The notes beneath the pieces were generated by a model that saw nothing but the letters and a program-made list of their open reading frames with translations, was not told where the DNA came from and made no database searches. Position numbers and translations under genes: made by a program. A DNA stretch of 64,000 nucleotides from Nocardioides sp. SLBN-35 (GTDB taxonomy: Bacteria > Actinomycetota > Actinomycetes > Propionibacteriales > Nocardioidaceae), in the NCBI RefSeq assembly GCF_006715725.1, contig NZ_VFNU01000001.1, positions 2,418,001 to 2,482,000 of the forward strand, written 5' to 3'. Below are positions 1-8,033 of this stretch, in pieces (the first letter of the stretch is position 1; every line of letters starts with the position of its first letter).

Positions 1-21
1 CTGAGCCACTCGCGCCAAGAG

Positions 22-35
22 TGGAACGTGTTCTA
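22..35. promoter_or_regulatory. KstR-like operator
   Basis: The 14 bases TGGAACGTGTTCTA fit the palindromic TnnAACnnGTTnnA pattern described for KstR, the TetR-family repressor of sterol and cholesterol catabolism in Actinobacteria. The site lies 10 bases before the GTG start of the GXWXG gene, a position where a bound repressor would block transcription. The match is seen directly; the regulator is inferred, and no kstR gene is in the window. Confidence 0.5.
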
Positions 36-45
36 GATTGCCCGG

Positions 46-516
46 GTGACGGACATCAGAACCCGCTTCGACGAGCTCCGGGCCGCCGAGCACGCGGACC
101 CCGCCGACCTCGACGCCCTCTGGGCCGACCTCGCGACCGTGGAGGTCGAGGAGATGCTCGGTGCCTGGCGGGGCGGCGACTTCGCCACCGGGCACGTCGC
201 CAGCAGCGTGCTGGAGAAGGTGCGCTGGCACGGCAAGCGCTTCGACAGCCCGCTCGAGGCGGTCCCGCTGGTCTGTCGCGACGAGAACGGGGAGCTCTAC
301 TCCAACCTCGCGGCCGGTGGCGGCGGCGAGGCGTCACTGTGGCCCGTCGGCTTCCGCGGCGAGGTCACGGCCACGATGGTCTACGACAAGATGCCCGTCC
401 TCGACCACTTCAAGAAGGTGGACGCCGACACCGTCATGGGCATCATGAACGGCAAGCTCGCCGGGACCTTCGGCATCGACGACCTCTACTACTTCTGGCT
501 GGAGCGTGACGCGTGA
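46..516 (+). CDS. GXWXG / DUF4334 domain protein
   Basis: This 156-residue protein has an N-terminal GXWXG motif (G39-A-W41-R-G43) and a DUF4334-type C-terminal half (around residues 111-150, with Val-Tyr-Asp-Lys-Met and Asn-Gly-Lys elements). The family is small, soluble and biochemically poorly defined; members often sit beside oxidoreductases for terpenoids, sterols or other hydrophobic substrates. The GTG start follows the KstR-like box closely. The stop overlaps the GTG of the downstream alcohol dehydrogenase by four bases, so the two are probably translationally coupled. The family call is firm; the function is not known. Confidence 0.85.
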   Translation: MTDIRTRFDELRAAEHADPADLDALWADLATVEVEEMLGAWRGGDFATGHVASSVLEKVRWHGKRFDSPLEAVPLVCRDENGELYSNLAAGGGGEASLWPVGFRGEVTATMVYDKMPVLDHFKKVDADTVMGIMNGKLAGTFGIDDLYYFWLERDA

Positions 517-1631
517 AGACGACTGCCTACCTCGTCGAGGAGCCCGGTGGCGAGTTCGTCGCCGCCGAGGTCGAGCTCGAGGAGCCCCGCGACGACGAGG
601 TCCTGGTCCGCATCGTCGCGACCGGCCTGTGCCACACCGACCTGACCGTGCCGACCATGCTGCCGCAGGAGATGCTGCCGACCGTCGTCGGCCACGAGGG
701 CACCGGCGTCGTGGAGAAGGTCGGTGCCGCCGTCAGCGGCATCGAGGTCGGCGACCACGTGGTGCTGAGCTTCCGCTCCTGCCGGCAGTGCGCGCCGTGC
801 CTGGCCGGCGACGTCGGCTATTGCGAGCAGTCCCTGCTGCTCAACTACATGGGCATGCGCGCCGACGGCTCGACCACCATGAAGCGGAGCCAGGAGGATG
901 GGGGCGGCCAGACCGTCTTCGGCAGCTTCTTCGGCCAGTCCAGCCTGGCCCGCCACGCCCTCGCGTACGCCGACAACTGCGTCGTCGTCGACAAGCGGCT
1001 CGACCTCACCCGCCTGGCACCCTTCGCCTGCGGCTTCCAGACCGGTGCCGGCACGGTGCTCAACGTCCTGGACCCCGCGCCCGGCGAGAGCATCGTCGTG
1101 TACGGCGCCGGCGCGGTCGGCCTCGCCGCGATCGCCGTCGCCCGCGGCGCCGGCGTGGAGACCGTGGTCGCCGTCGACCCGGTCGCCTCGCGCCGCGAGA
1201 CGGCCGCGGGCTACGGGGCGATCGCGCTCGACCCGACCGAGGAGGGCGCCGCACCGGTCGAGGACCGGGTCCGCGAGGTGACCGGCGGCGGGGCGACGTA
1301 CGCCATCGACACGACGGCCATCCCGGCCGTCGTACTGCAGGCCCAGCGCTCGCTGCGCACCCGCGGCATGCTGGTCGCGCTCGGGCTCGGCGCGCCGGAG
1401 TACACCATCGACGCGATCGACCTGCTCTCGAGCGGCAAGATCGTGCGCTCCTCGATCGAGGGGGAGGCCGATCCGCTGGTCACGATCCCCGAGCTGATCG
1501 CGCTGCGAGAGGCGGGCAGGTTCGACGTCGACCACCTCGTCACGACATACCCGTTCGAGAAGATCGCCGACGCGGTGGCCGACTCCAGGGCGGGGACGGT
1601 GGTCAAGCCGGTCCTCGTCTGGGGGGAATAA
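513..1631 (+). CDS. Zinc-dependent alcohol dehydrogenase (aryl/terpene-alcohol type)
   Basis: This is a 372-residue medium-chain zinc dehydrogenase that should oxidise a primary alcohol to an aldehyde with NAD. Catalytic-zinc ligands are visible as C40, H61-E62 and C173. The structural-zinc lobe carries C90, C93, C96 and C104. The Rossmann glycine motif G198-A-G-A-V-G is followed by an acidic residue (D222), which favours NAD over NADP. It resembles benzyl- or geraniol-type alcohol dehydrogenases. Its start overlaps the GXWXG gene by GTGA, and the KstR-like box upstream hints at a lipid or sterol-derived substrate; that last point is inference. Confidence 0.88.
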   Translation: MKTTAYLVEEPGGEFVAAEVELEEPRDDEVLVRIVATGLCHTDLTVPTMLPQEMLPTVVGHEGTGVVEKVGAAVSGIEVGDHVVLSFRSCRQCAPCLAGDVGYCEQSLLLNYMGMRADGSTTMKRSQEDGGGQTVFGSFFGQSSLARHALAYADNCVVVDKRLDLTRLAPFACGFQTGAGTVLNVLDPAPGESIVVYGAGAVGLAAIAVARGAGVETVVAVDPVASRRETAAGYGAIALDPTEEGAAPVEDRVREVTGGGATYAIDTTAIPAVVLQAQRSLRTRGMLVALGLGAPEYTIDAIDLLSSGKIVRSSIEGEADPLVTIPELIALREAGRFDVDHLVTTYPFEKIADAVADSRAGTVVKPVLVWGE

Positions 1632-1702
1632 CCAGGACTGTGCGACCATTGGGCTAGTCGAACACCCTTTGGCTACACCGACTGACACACCCTGGAGTGA
1701 GC

Positions 1703-2119
1703 ATGAGCGACAGCTGCTGCGGAGGCGGCCACAGCCACGAGGCCCCCGGCGCGACCACGACCGTCGCGGCCCCGGTGGACCTCGAGCGCCGTGAGGACCA
1801 GATCAACCTGAGCCCGGTGGCGGCCACGAAGGTGAAGAGCCTGCTCGAGCAGGAGGGTCGCGACGACCTCTCCCTGCGCATCTCGGTGCAGCCCGGCGGC
1901 TGCTCGGGCCTGCGCTACCAGCTCTTCTTCGACGAGCGCACCCTCGACGGCGACATCGTCACCGACTTCGACGGCGTGGCCGTCGTCGTCGACCGGATGA
2001 GCGTGCCCTACCTCAACGGCGCGGTCATCGACTTCGTCGACACGATCGAGAAGCAGGGCTTCACGATCGACAACCCGAACGCCACGGGCTCCTGCGCCTG
2101 CGGCGACTCGTTCCACTGA
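1703..2119 (+). CDS. erpA: Iron-sulfur cluster insertion protein ErpA
   Basis: A 138-residue HesB/IscA/SufA-family A-type carrier that delivers Fe-S clusters to apoproteins. The three family cysteines are present: one in Pro-Gly-Gly-Cys-Ser-Gly and two in the C-terminal Cys-Ala-Cys-Gly. The N terminus adds about 30 residues, including a Cys-Cys-Gly-Gly-Gly-His-Ser-His patch that could bind metal. The ATG at 1703 is preferred over the GTG at 1697 because GGAG (1694-1697) is then five bases upstream. The gene ends one base before a perfect palindrome. Its own family and the nearby desulfurase and TusA genes support an Fe-S/sulfur role. Confidence 0.93.
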   Translation: MSDSCCGGGHSHEAPGATTTVAAPVDLERREDQINLSPVAATKVKSLLEQEGRDDLSLRISVQPGGCSGLRYQLFFDERTLDGDIVTDFDGVAVVVDRMSVPYLNGAVIDFVDTIEKQGFTIDNPNATGSCACGDSFH

Positions 2120-2216
2120 GGTTGAGTTGCCACTTTCTCACCGTTGAATTGCCACAGCCGCACGGGCTACCCGTGCGGCTGTGGCAATTCAACGGTGAGA
2201 AAGTGGCAACTCAACC
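2120..2216. repeat. Perfect 97-bp palindrome in a convergent gap (bidirectional terminator or mobile repeat)
   Basis: Two 47-base arms (2120-2166 and 2170-2216) are exact reverse complements around the loop CTA. The element fills the gap between the erpA stop (2119) and the stop of the convergent small gene (2219). Each arm holds a near-direct repeat, GTTGAGTTGCCAC and GTTGAATTGCCAC, and is more AT-rich than its surroundings. The RNA would fold into a very long hairpin in either direction, as expected of a bidirectional terminator, but no T tract follows. The length, composition and internal repeat also suggest an acquired palindromic element. Confidence 0.9.
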
Positions 2217-2218
2217 CG

Positions 2219-2431
2219 TCAGTCCAGGTGGAGGTGCAGCGCGTTGGCGAGGCGCTGGGCGGCCTCGGAGATCTGGATGTCGCGCTTCGGCACCTCGCGC
2301 GGCTGGTCGTCGAAGTGGATGCTCGGCGCGGGTCGGGTGGCCTTGACGGCGGCGTCCTGGAGGCGCCGGCTGACGGCCTGGCAGTCGGCGTGCAGGTCGG
2401 CGGGGCTGGCGATCTCTTCGTACGGCGGCAT
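2219..2431 (-). CDS. Small conserved-looking hypothetical protein
   Basis: A 70-residue reading frame with the strong G/C third-position bias of real genes here. It starts at ATG and converges on erpA with only the palindrome between them. The product is predicted soluble and mostly helical, with a middle Pro-Ala-Pro-Ser-Ile-His-Phe-Asp stretch and no signal peptide or membrane segment. I do not recognise a family. An inverted repeat ACGCT-A-AGCGT (2439-2449) lies just upstream on its promoter side. No clear ribosome binding site is seen, so the start is uncertain. Confidence 0.6.
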   Translation of the reverse strand: MPPYEEIASPADLHADCQAVSRRLQDAAVKATRPAPSIHFDDQPREVPKRDIQISEAAQRLANALHLHLD

Positions 2432-2514
2432 GTCTTCGACGCTAAGCGTTACTTTCCAGTACTCCCAGGGGGAACGCCGTCGCGCCGGCTACGGCTCGGT
2501 TAACCTTTCGTATC

Positions 2515-3504
2515 GTGACTGCACCCACGGGCTCCCTCCTGATCGCCGGCTCGATCGCCACCGACCACCTGATGACCTTCGGCGGGAAGTTCGCCGACTC
2601 GCTGGTCGTCGAGCAGCTCGACAAGCTGTCGGTCTCGTTCCTGGTCAACGACCTCGAGATCCGCCGTGGGGGCGTGGCGCCCAACATGTGCTTCGGGCTG
2701 GCCCGGCTCGGGCTGCGGCCCGTGCTCGTCGGTGCCGCGGGCGAGGACTTCGCCGACTACCGCTCCTGGCTCGAGCGCAACGGCGTCGACTGCGACTCCG
2801 TGCACATCTCGGAGAGCAAGCACACCGCCCGCTTCGTGTGCACCACCGACACCACCATGGCCCAGTTCGCGTCCTTCTACCCGGGCGCGATGAGCGAGGC
2901 CAGCCAGATCGAGCTGCTGCCGATCGTCGAGCGGGTCGGCGCGCCGGCGTACGTCCTCATCGGTGCCGACGACCCCGACGCCATGAAGCGGCACACCGAG
3001 GAGTGCCGCCAGCGCGGCTACGCCTTCATCGCCGACTGCTCCCAGCAGCTCGCGTTCGCCGAGGGCGACCTGATCCGCGACCTCATCGAGGGGGCGGCGA
3101 TCCTGTTCTCCAACGAGTACGAGTCGCACGTCATCGAGAAGAAGACCGGCTGGAGCGCCGAGGAGGTCCTCTCCAAGGTCGGCCTGCAGGTCACCACGCT
3201 CGGCAAGGACGGCGTCCGGGTCACCTCCAGCGACGGCACCTCCTTCGAGGTTCCCGCCGCCAAGGACGTCGCCGCGGTCGAGCCGACCGGCGTCGGCGAC
3301 GCCTTCCGGGGCGGCTTCCTGGCCGCGCTGTCGTGGGGCACCTCGCTCGAGCGCGCCGCCCAGGTCGGCTGCGTGCTCGCCGCCTACGTCGTCGAGACCG
3401 TCGGCACCCAGGAGTACGAGTTCACCCACGAGCAGTTCGTCGCGCGCATCCGCGACTCGTACGGCGACGACGCGGCCGACGAGGTCGCCAAGTACCTCAG
3501 CTGA
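2515..3504 (+). CDS. adoK: Adenosine kinase / PfkB-family carbohydrate kinase
   Basis: A 329-residue ribokinase (PfkB) fold enzyme, closest in type to mycobacterial adenosine kinase Rv2202c (adoK/cbhK), which phosphorylates adenosine to AMP. The PfkB signature 2 region is Pro-Thr-Gly-Val-Gly-Asp-Ala-Phe-Arg at 257-265, with D262 as catalytic base. A Gly-Gly-Val-Ala-Pro-Asn motif near residue 52 fits the sugar-binding site. The GTG start sits about ten bases after a TAACCT -10-like element, so the leader would be short. The 3' end overlaps the convergent TusA-like gene by eight bases. Another sugar or nucleoside substrate cannot be excluded. Confidence 0.85.
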   Translation: MTAPTGSLLIAGSIATDHLMTFGGKFADSLVVEQLDKLSVSFLVNDLEIRRGGVAPNMCFGLARLGLRPVLVGAAGEDFADYRSWLERNGVDCDSVHISESKHTARFVCTTDTTMAQFASFYPGAMSEASQIELLPIVERVGAPAYVLIGADDPDAMKRHTEECRQRGYAFIADCSQQLAFAEGDLIRDLIEGAAILFSNEYESHVIEKKTGWSAEEVLSKVGLQVTTLGKDGVRVTSSDGTSFEVPAAKDVAAVEPTGVGDAFRGGFLAALSWGTSLERAAQVGCVLAAYVVETVGTQEYEFTHEQFVARIRDSYGDDAADEVAKYLS

Positions 3505-3724
3505 GGCGCCGCACCACGTAGCGGGGCGCGCCGTCCGCGGCGCGCTCCTCGCCGACGTACTCCTGCCCGCGCATCCGGCACCACGCCGGCACGTCGTGCC
3601 GCGCCGCCGGGTCGCGGGCGACCACGGCGAGCAGGTCGCCGACCTCCACGGTCGGCAGCGCCTTCGCGAGCTCGATGACCGGGCGCGGGCAGGGCAGGTC
3701 GCGGCAGTCGATCTCGGTGGTCAC
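3497..3724 (-). CDS. TusA/SirA-like sulfurtransferase
   Basis: A 75-residue TusA-fold protein with the family Cys-Pro-Arg-Pro motif near the N terminus (C12), the cysteine that would carry a persulfide. It probably accepts sulfur from the cysteine desulfurase encoded just upstream; the two overlap by four bases (GTGA). This pairing resembles IscS-TusA relay in other bacteria, where sulfur goes to tRNA thiolation or cofactors. No specific acceptor is visible here. The 3' end overlaps the adenosine kinase gene. Confidence 0.85.
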   Translation of the reverse strand: MTTEIDCRDLPCPRPVIELAKALPTVEVGDLLAVVARDPAARHDVPAWCRMRGQEYVGEERAADGAPRYVVRRLS

Positions 3725-4839
3725 AGACCGGCCTCCGCCCGGATCCGGCCGACCTCGTCGGCGAGGGCGGCACAGAACGCCTCGACCTGCGCGGCGGTGG
3801 TGTCGCGGCCCAGCGAGACCCGCACGTTGCCGTGCGTGAGGGCGCCCATCGCGGCCAGCACGTGGCTGGGCTCGAGCGTCGAGGCGGTGCAGGCCGAGCC
3901 GCTGGCGACGCCGAAGCCGCGCCGCGCGAGCGCGCTGACGATCTCGTCGCCGCCGACGTAGAGGCAGGAGAACGTCACCAGGTGGGGGAGCCGGGCCACC
4001 GGATCGCCCACGACCTCGGTGTCGGGCAGGGCCGCCGCAGCCGCCCGGATCCGGTCGACGAGCGCGTGCTGGCGCGCGGCGACCTCCTCCCGCTCCGCCA
4101 GGACGGCCTGCAGCGCGGCCGCCGCGGCGAGCGCCGCGGGCACGTCGGGGAAGCCGCCCAGCTGGTCCAGGCCGTCGTCACCCGGGAACGGGTTGGTCCA
4201 CCGGGTGCCGCGCCTGACGGCCAGCACGCCGACGCCGGCCGGGCCGCCCCACTTGTGCGCCGACGCGGTCAGCGCGTCCCACCGGCGGGGGAGCGGCACG
4301 TGGCCGACGGCGGCGGCCGCGTCCACCAGCAGCGGTACGCCGGCCGGCAGGTCGAGCCCGTCGACCCGCTGCACCGTCCCCACCTCCTGGTTGGCGGCCT
4401 GCAGCGCCACCGCGCCCACGCCGGGGAGGCGCGCCGCCCCGGCCAGCGCGGCGAGGTCGACATGGCCGAGCGCGTCGACCGGGATGCTCGCCTGGGCGGG
4501 GGAGGGACGCCAGGCGGCGGCGTGGAGCACCGCGGAGTGCTCGACCGCTCCGTGCACGATCCCGTCGCGCCCGCTCGCCGCGGTCAGGCCCAGCAGGCCG
4601 CGGTGCACGGCGTCGGTCCCCGAGGCCGTGAAGCCCACCTCGTCGGGCCGGGCGCCGAGGCACTCGGCCACGACCGCCCGGGCGTTGTCGAGGAGCAGTC
4701 GCGCGTCGCGCCCGGCGGCGTGCAGGCGCCGTGGGTCGCCGTACCCGCGGTCCAGGGCGGCCAGCAGGGTGTCCCGGGCCGCCGGGTGGAGCGGGGTCGA
4801 CGAGGCCGAGTCGAGGTAGACCTCGGAGGTACTGCTCAC
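3721..4839 (-). CDS. Cysteine desulfurase (NifS/IscS class)
   Basis: A 372-residue class V aminotransferase-fold PLP enzyme that takes sulfur from cysteine as an enzyme-bound persulfide. The PLP lysine is K196 in Ser-Ala-His-Lys-Trp-Gly-Gly. The active-site histidine is H101 (Glu-His-Ser-Ala). The persulfide cysteine is C317 in Gly-Ser-Ala-Cys-Thr-Ala-Ser, placed as in IscS/NifS. It starts at GTG, is divergent from ctaC across about 104 bases and is coupled to the TusA-like gene downstream. With erpA nearby it supports an Fe-S or thiolation role. It is distinct from SufS, which would sit in a suf operon. Confidence 0.9.
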   Translation of the reverse strand: MSSTSEVYLDSASSTPLHPAARDTLLAALDRGYGDPRRLHAAGRDARLLLDNARAVVAECLGARPDEVGFTASGTDAVHRGLLGLTAASGRDGIVHGAVEHSAVLHAAAWRPSPAQASIPVDALGHVDLAALAGAARLPGVGAVALQAANQEVGTVQRVDGLDLPAGVPLLVDAAAAVGHVPLPRRWDALTASAHKWGGPAGVGVLAVRRGTRWTNPFPGDDGLDQLGGFPDVPAALAAAAALQAVLAEREEVAARQHALVDRIRAAAAALPDTEVVGDPVARLPHLVTFSCLYVGGDEIVSALARRGFGVASGSACTASTLEPSHVLAAMGALTHGNVRVSLGRDTTAAQVEAFCAALADEVGRIRAEAGL

Positions 4840-4943
4840 ATCCGAACCCTAGAACACCCCAACGGAAGGACCCCTTGCCCCGACCGGGGCCGCACTCCGC
4901 TAGTGTTCGCAGTGGTTCTGACCCTCGAGAGGAAGGCTCGTTC

Positions 4944-5807
4944 GTGGGCTGGTGGCACCCCGAGCGCACGCGTGGCGCGCAGCGACGTTTCCGTCGCGCG
5001 ACCCCGCTCGCCGGATTCGTCGTACTCGCGCTCGCGCTGTCCGGCTGCTCGACCGATACCCAGTGGGAACGGTTCGGCATGCCGGAGATCACGACCACGC
5101 AGGGTGAGCACATCCTGCACCTGTGGCAGGGCGCCTGGATCGCCGCGCTGGTGACCGGTGTCATCACGTGGGCGCTCATCATCGGCGTCCCGATCTGGTT
5201 CCGTCGTCGCAGCGACGACGAGGTCCCCGTGCAGACGCGCTACAACCTGCCGATCGAGATCTTCTACACGATCTTCCCGGTCATCATGGTCATCGCGTTC
5301 TTCTCGCAGACCGTGCGAGTGCAGAACATCGCACTCGAGCACGACCCCAACCCCGACGTGGTCGTCACGGTCGTGGGCCAGAAGTGGCAGTGGACGTTCA
5401 ACCAGCCTTACGAGGGCAAGAACGTCTTCGTCTCCGGCACCGGTGAGGACATCCCGGACCTCGTGATCCCGGTCGACAAGACCATCGAGTTCCAGCTGCG
5501 CAGCCCCGACGTCATCCACAACTTCGGCATCCCGGCCTTCGCGATGCGCATGGACGTCGTCCCGGGCAACAAGAACTCCTACCAGGTGACGCCGACCGAG
5601 ATCGGCGACTACGACGGCAAGTGCTACGAGCTGTGCGGTGTCTACCACTCGCGGATGCTCTTCAACGTGAAGGTCGTCTCCGAGGCTGACTACGAGGCCT
5701 ACCTCGCCGACCTGGCCAAGGACCCCGACCACGTGTCGGACGAGCCTGTCGAAGGCGGCAAGTACGCCAAGCAGCCCATCAACGACGACGAGGGAGAGCA
5801 CGAGTGA
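4944..5807 (+). CDS. ctaC: Cytochrome c oxidase subunit II
   Basis: A 287-residue aa3 oxidase subunit that takes electrons from the bcc complex at the CuA centre on the outer membrane face. It is a lipoprotein: a hydrophobic N terminus ends in Leu-Ser-Gly-Cys35. Two membrane helices follow (about 62-84 and 103-122). The CuA ligands are complete: H192, C227, E229, C231, H235 and M238. The GTG at 4944 is chosen because AGGAAGG lies seven bases upstream and the signal peptide begins directly after. A TAGTGT -10-like element lies at 4901-4906. It overlaps ctaD by GTGA. Confidence 0.95.
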   Translation: MGWWHPERTRGAQRRFRRATPLAGFVVLALALSGCSTDTQWERFGMPEITTTQGEHILHLWQGAWIAALVTGVITWALIIGVPIWFRRRSDDEVPVQTRYNLPIEIFYTIFPVIMVIAFFSQTVRVQNIALEHDPNPDVVVTVVGQKWQWTFNQPYEGKNVFVSGTGEDIPDLVIPVDKTIEFQLRSPDVIHNFGIPAFAMRMDVVPGNKNSYQVTPTEIGDYDGKCYELCGVYHSRMLFNVKVVSEADYEAYLADLAKDPDHVSDEPVEGGKYAKQPINDDEGEHE

Positions 5808-7492
5808 CCACTCTCGCGCGTTCCGCGGACCTCAGCCAGCGCAAGCCGCTCGGCCAGCAGATCGTCCGCGCGATGACCACGACCGATCACAAGCTGATCG
5901 GCAACCTGTACTTCGGCACCGCACTGGCCTGGTTCATGGCCGGCGGCATCATGGCGCTTCTCATCCGGTCCGAGCTCGCCTATCCGGGCAGCCAGATCGT
6001 CAACGAGGAGCTCTACAACCAGCTCTTCACGATGCACGGCACGATCATGCTGCTGCTGTTCGCGACGCCGCTGTTCTTCGGCTTCGGCAACGCGATCATG
6101 CCGCTGCAGATCGGCGCGCCCGACGTCGCGTTCCCGCGCCTCAACATGTTCAGCTACTGGCTGTACCTGTTCGGCGGCCTGATCGCCGGCGCCGGCTTCC
6201 TCACCCCGCAGGGCGCCGCGTCCTTCGGCTGGTTCGCCTACACGCCGCTGTCCGACTCGGTCAACAGCCCCGGCGTCGGTGGTGACCTGTGGATCATGGG
6301 TCTGTGGATGGCGGGTCTCGGCACCATCCTCGGTGCGGTCAACTTCATCACCACGATCATCTGCATGCGTGCCCCCGGCATGACCATGTTCCGGATGCCG
6401 ATCTTCGTCTGGACCGTGCTGATCACGGCGATCCTGGTGCTGATCGCGTTCCCGATCCTCGCCGGCGCGCTGCTCTCCCTCGAGGCCGACCGCCAGATCG
6501 GCGCCCACGTGTTCGACGCCTCGCACGGCGGGGCGATCCTGTGGCAGCACCTGTTCTGGTTCTTCGGGCATCCCGAGGTCTACATCATCGCCCTGCCGTT
6601 CTTCGGCATCATCTCCGAGATCCTCCCGGTCTTCAGCCGCAAGCCGATCTTCGGCTACGTCGGCCTGGTCGGCGCGACGCTCGGCATCGCGATCCTCTCG
6701 GTGGCCGTGTGGGCGCACCACATGTTCGTCACCGGGGCCGTCAACCTGCCGTTCTTCTCCGGCATGACGTTCCTGATCGCCGTACCGACAGGCGTGAAGT
6801 TCTTCAACTGGATCGGCACGATGTGGGGCGGCTCAGTGCGCATGGACACACCCATGCTCTGGTCGATCGGCTTCCTCACGACCTTCCTCTTCGGTGGCCT
6901 GACGGGCATCATCCTGGCCAGTCCGCCGCTGGACTTCCACGTCTCCGACTCCTACTTCGTGGTGGCGCACTTCCACTACACGGTGTTCGGCACGGTCGTG
7001 TTCGCGATGTTCGCCGGCTTCTACTTCTGGTGGCCCAAGCTCACCGGTCGGATGCTCGACGAGCGCCTCGGCAAGATCCACTTCTGGCTGCTGTTCATCG
7101 GCTTCCACACGACCTTCCTGGTCCAGCACTGGCTGGGCATCGAGGGCATGTCGCGGCGCTACGCCGACTACCTGCCGCGTGACGGCTTCACCACGCTGAA
7201 CCAGGTCTCGACGATCGGCGCGTTCATCCTCGCCTCCTCGATGCTGCCGTTCTTCTACAACGTCTACGTCTCGCGCAAGGGTCCGCTGGTCAACACCGAC
7301 GACCCGTGGGGCTGGGGCCGGTCGCTGGAGTGGGCCACGAGCTGCCCGCCGCCGCGCCACAACTTCCACTCGATCCCGCGGATCCGCTCGGAGTCGCCGG
7401 CGTTCGACCTCCACCACCCGGAGATCGCCGCCATCGAGATGTACGACGAGCCGGTCGCCGCCGGCGCCGGTGCCAAGGAGGTCGACGCCTGA
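5804..7492 (+). CDS. ctaD: Cytochrome c oxidase subunit I
   Basis: The 562-residue catalytic subunit of the aa3 oxidase, with about twelve membrane helices. Low-spin heme a ligands are H78 and H391. CuB is held by H256, H305 and H306, with the His-Tyr crosslink pair H256/Y260 in His-Pro-Glu-Val-Tyr. The high-spin heme a3 ligand is H389. The Tyr260 K-channel signature marks it as an A-type heme-copper oxidase. Its length matches actinobacterial CtaD. It overlaps both neighbours (GTGA with ctaC, one base with ctaF), consistent with an oxidase operon. Confidence 0.97.
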   Translation: MTTLARSADLSQRKPLGQQIVRAMTTTDHKLIGNLYFGTALAWFMAGGIMALLIRSELAYPGSQIVNEELYNQLFTMHGTIMLLLFATPLFFGFGNAIMPLQIGAPDVAFPRLNMFSYWLYLFGGLIAGAGFLTPQGAASFGWFAYTPLSDSVNSPGVGGDLWIMGLWMAGLGTILGAVNFITTIICMRAPGMTMFRMPIFVWTVLITAILVLIAFPILAGALLSLEADRQIGAHVFDASHGGAILWQHLFWFFGHPEVYIIALPFFGIISEILPVFSRKPIFGYVGLVGATLGIAILSVAVWAHHMFVTGAVNLPFFSGMTFLIAVPTGVKFFNWIGTMWGGSVRMDTPMLWSIGFLTTFLFGGLTGIILASPPLDFHVSDSYFVVAHFHYTVFGTVVFAMFAGFYFWWPKLTGRMLDERLGKIHFWLLFIGFHTTFLVQHWLGIEGMSRRYADYLPRDGFTTLNQVSTIGAFILASSMLPFFYNVYVSRKGPLVNTDDPWGWGRSLEWATSCPPPRHNFHSIPRIRSESPAFDLHHPEIAAIEMYDEPVAAGAGAKEVDA

Positions 7493-7908
7493 TGAAGGTC
7501 GAAGCATGGATCTTCGGCGTGACCACGATCTTCCTGGTCCTGGTCAGCCCTGCCTACTGGTTCATCACCGACGGCAGTGACCACGGCGCCGACTGGACCG
7601 GCACCTCCGCGCTGGTGATGACCACGCTGCTGTGCGCCATGGTCACGCTCTACATCGGGTTCCACGCCAACCGGATGGACGCCCGTCCGGAGGACCTCAA
7701 GGACGGCGAGATCGCCGACGGCGCGGGCGAGCTGGGCTTCTTCCCGCCGTACTCCTGGTGGCCGCTGTGGTGCGCCGCGTGCCTCGGCGTGATCGTCCTC
7801 GCGCTGGCCATGCTGGCGTGGTGGCTCGTGATCATCGGGTTCGTCCTCGGCGCGATCGCGCTGAGTGGCTGGATCTTCGAGTACTACCGCGGCGTCTACG
7901 CCCACTGA
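7492..7908 (+). CDS. ctaF: Cytochrome c oxidase subunit IV
   Basis: A 138-residue protein with four predicted membrane helices, matching actinobacterial CtaF, a small structural subunit of the bcc-aa3 supercomplex. It starts at an ATG that shares its A with the ctaD stop codon. A Phe-Phe-Pro-Pro-Tyr-Ser-Trp-Trp-Pro motif before helix 3 is typical of the family. It is the last gene of the ctaC-ctaD-ctaF run and is followed by a hairpin terminator. Confidence 0.92.
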   Translation: MKVEAWIFGVTTIFLVLVSPAYWFITDGSDHGADWTGTSALVMTTLLCAMVTLYIGFHANRMDARPEDLKDGEIADGAGELGFFPPYSWWPLWCAACLGVIVLALAMLAWWLVIIGFVLGAIALSGWIFEYYRGVYAH

Positions 7909-7948
7909 TCGACCCTGATCCACCCGCTGAGCCCCGCTCAGCACCCTC

Positions 7949-7986
7949 GTCGGCGGTGTCCCACCTCACGGTGTGACACCGCCGAC
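7949..7986 (+). terminator. Hairpin terminator after ctaF
   Basis: GTCGGCGGTGTC (7949-7960) pairs exactly with GACACCGCCGAC (7975-7986) across a 14-base loop, a GC-rich 12-bp stem 41 bases after the ctaF stop. No T run follows, which is common for actinobacterial terminators. The 125-base gap to the next gene holds nothing else I recognise. Confidence 0.7.
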
Positions 7987-8033
7987 GTGCTTTCCAGCCC
8001 GGAATCTCCGGGCGGGGCAGGTACCCTCGTTCC

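Noticed and set aside
489..1688. A long minus-strand open frame of 399 codons opposite the alcohol dehydrogenase
   Set aside because: High GC content leaves long spurious frames on the opposite strand; the product lacks domain features and the plus-strand gene has clear zinc ligands.
7949..7986. CRISPR or riboswitch signal after ctaF
   Set aside because: A single 12-bp hairpin with no repeat array or conserved leader motif; best explained as a terminator.
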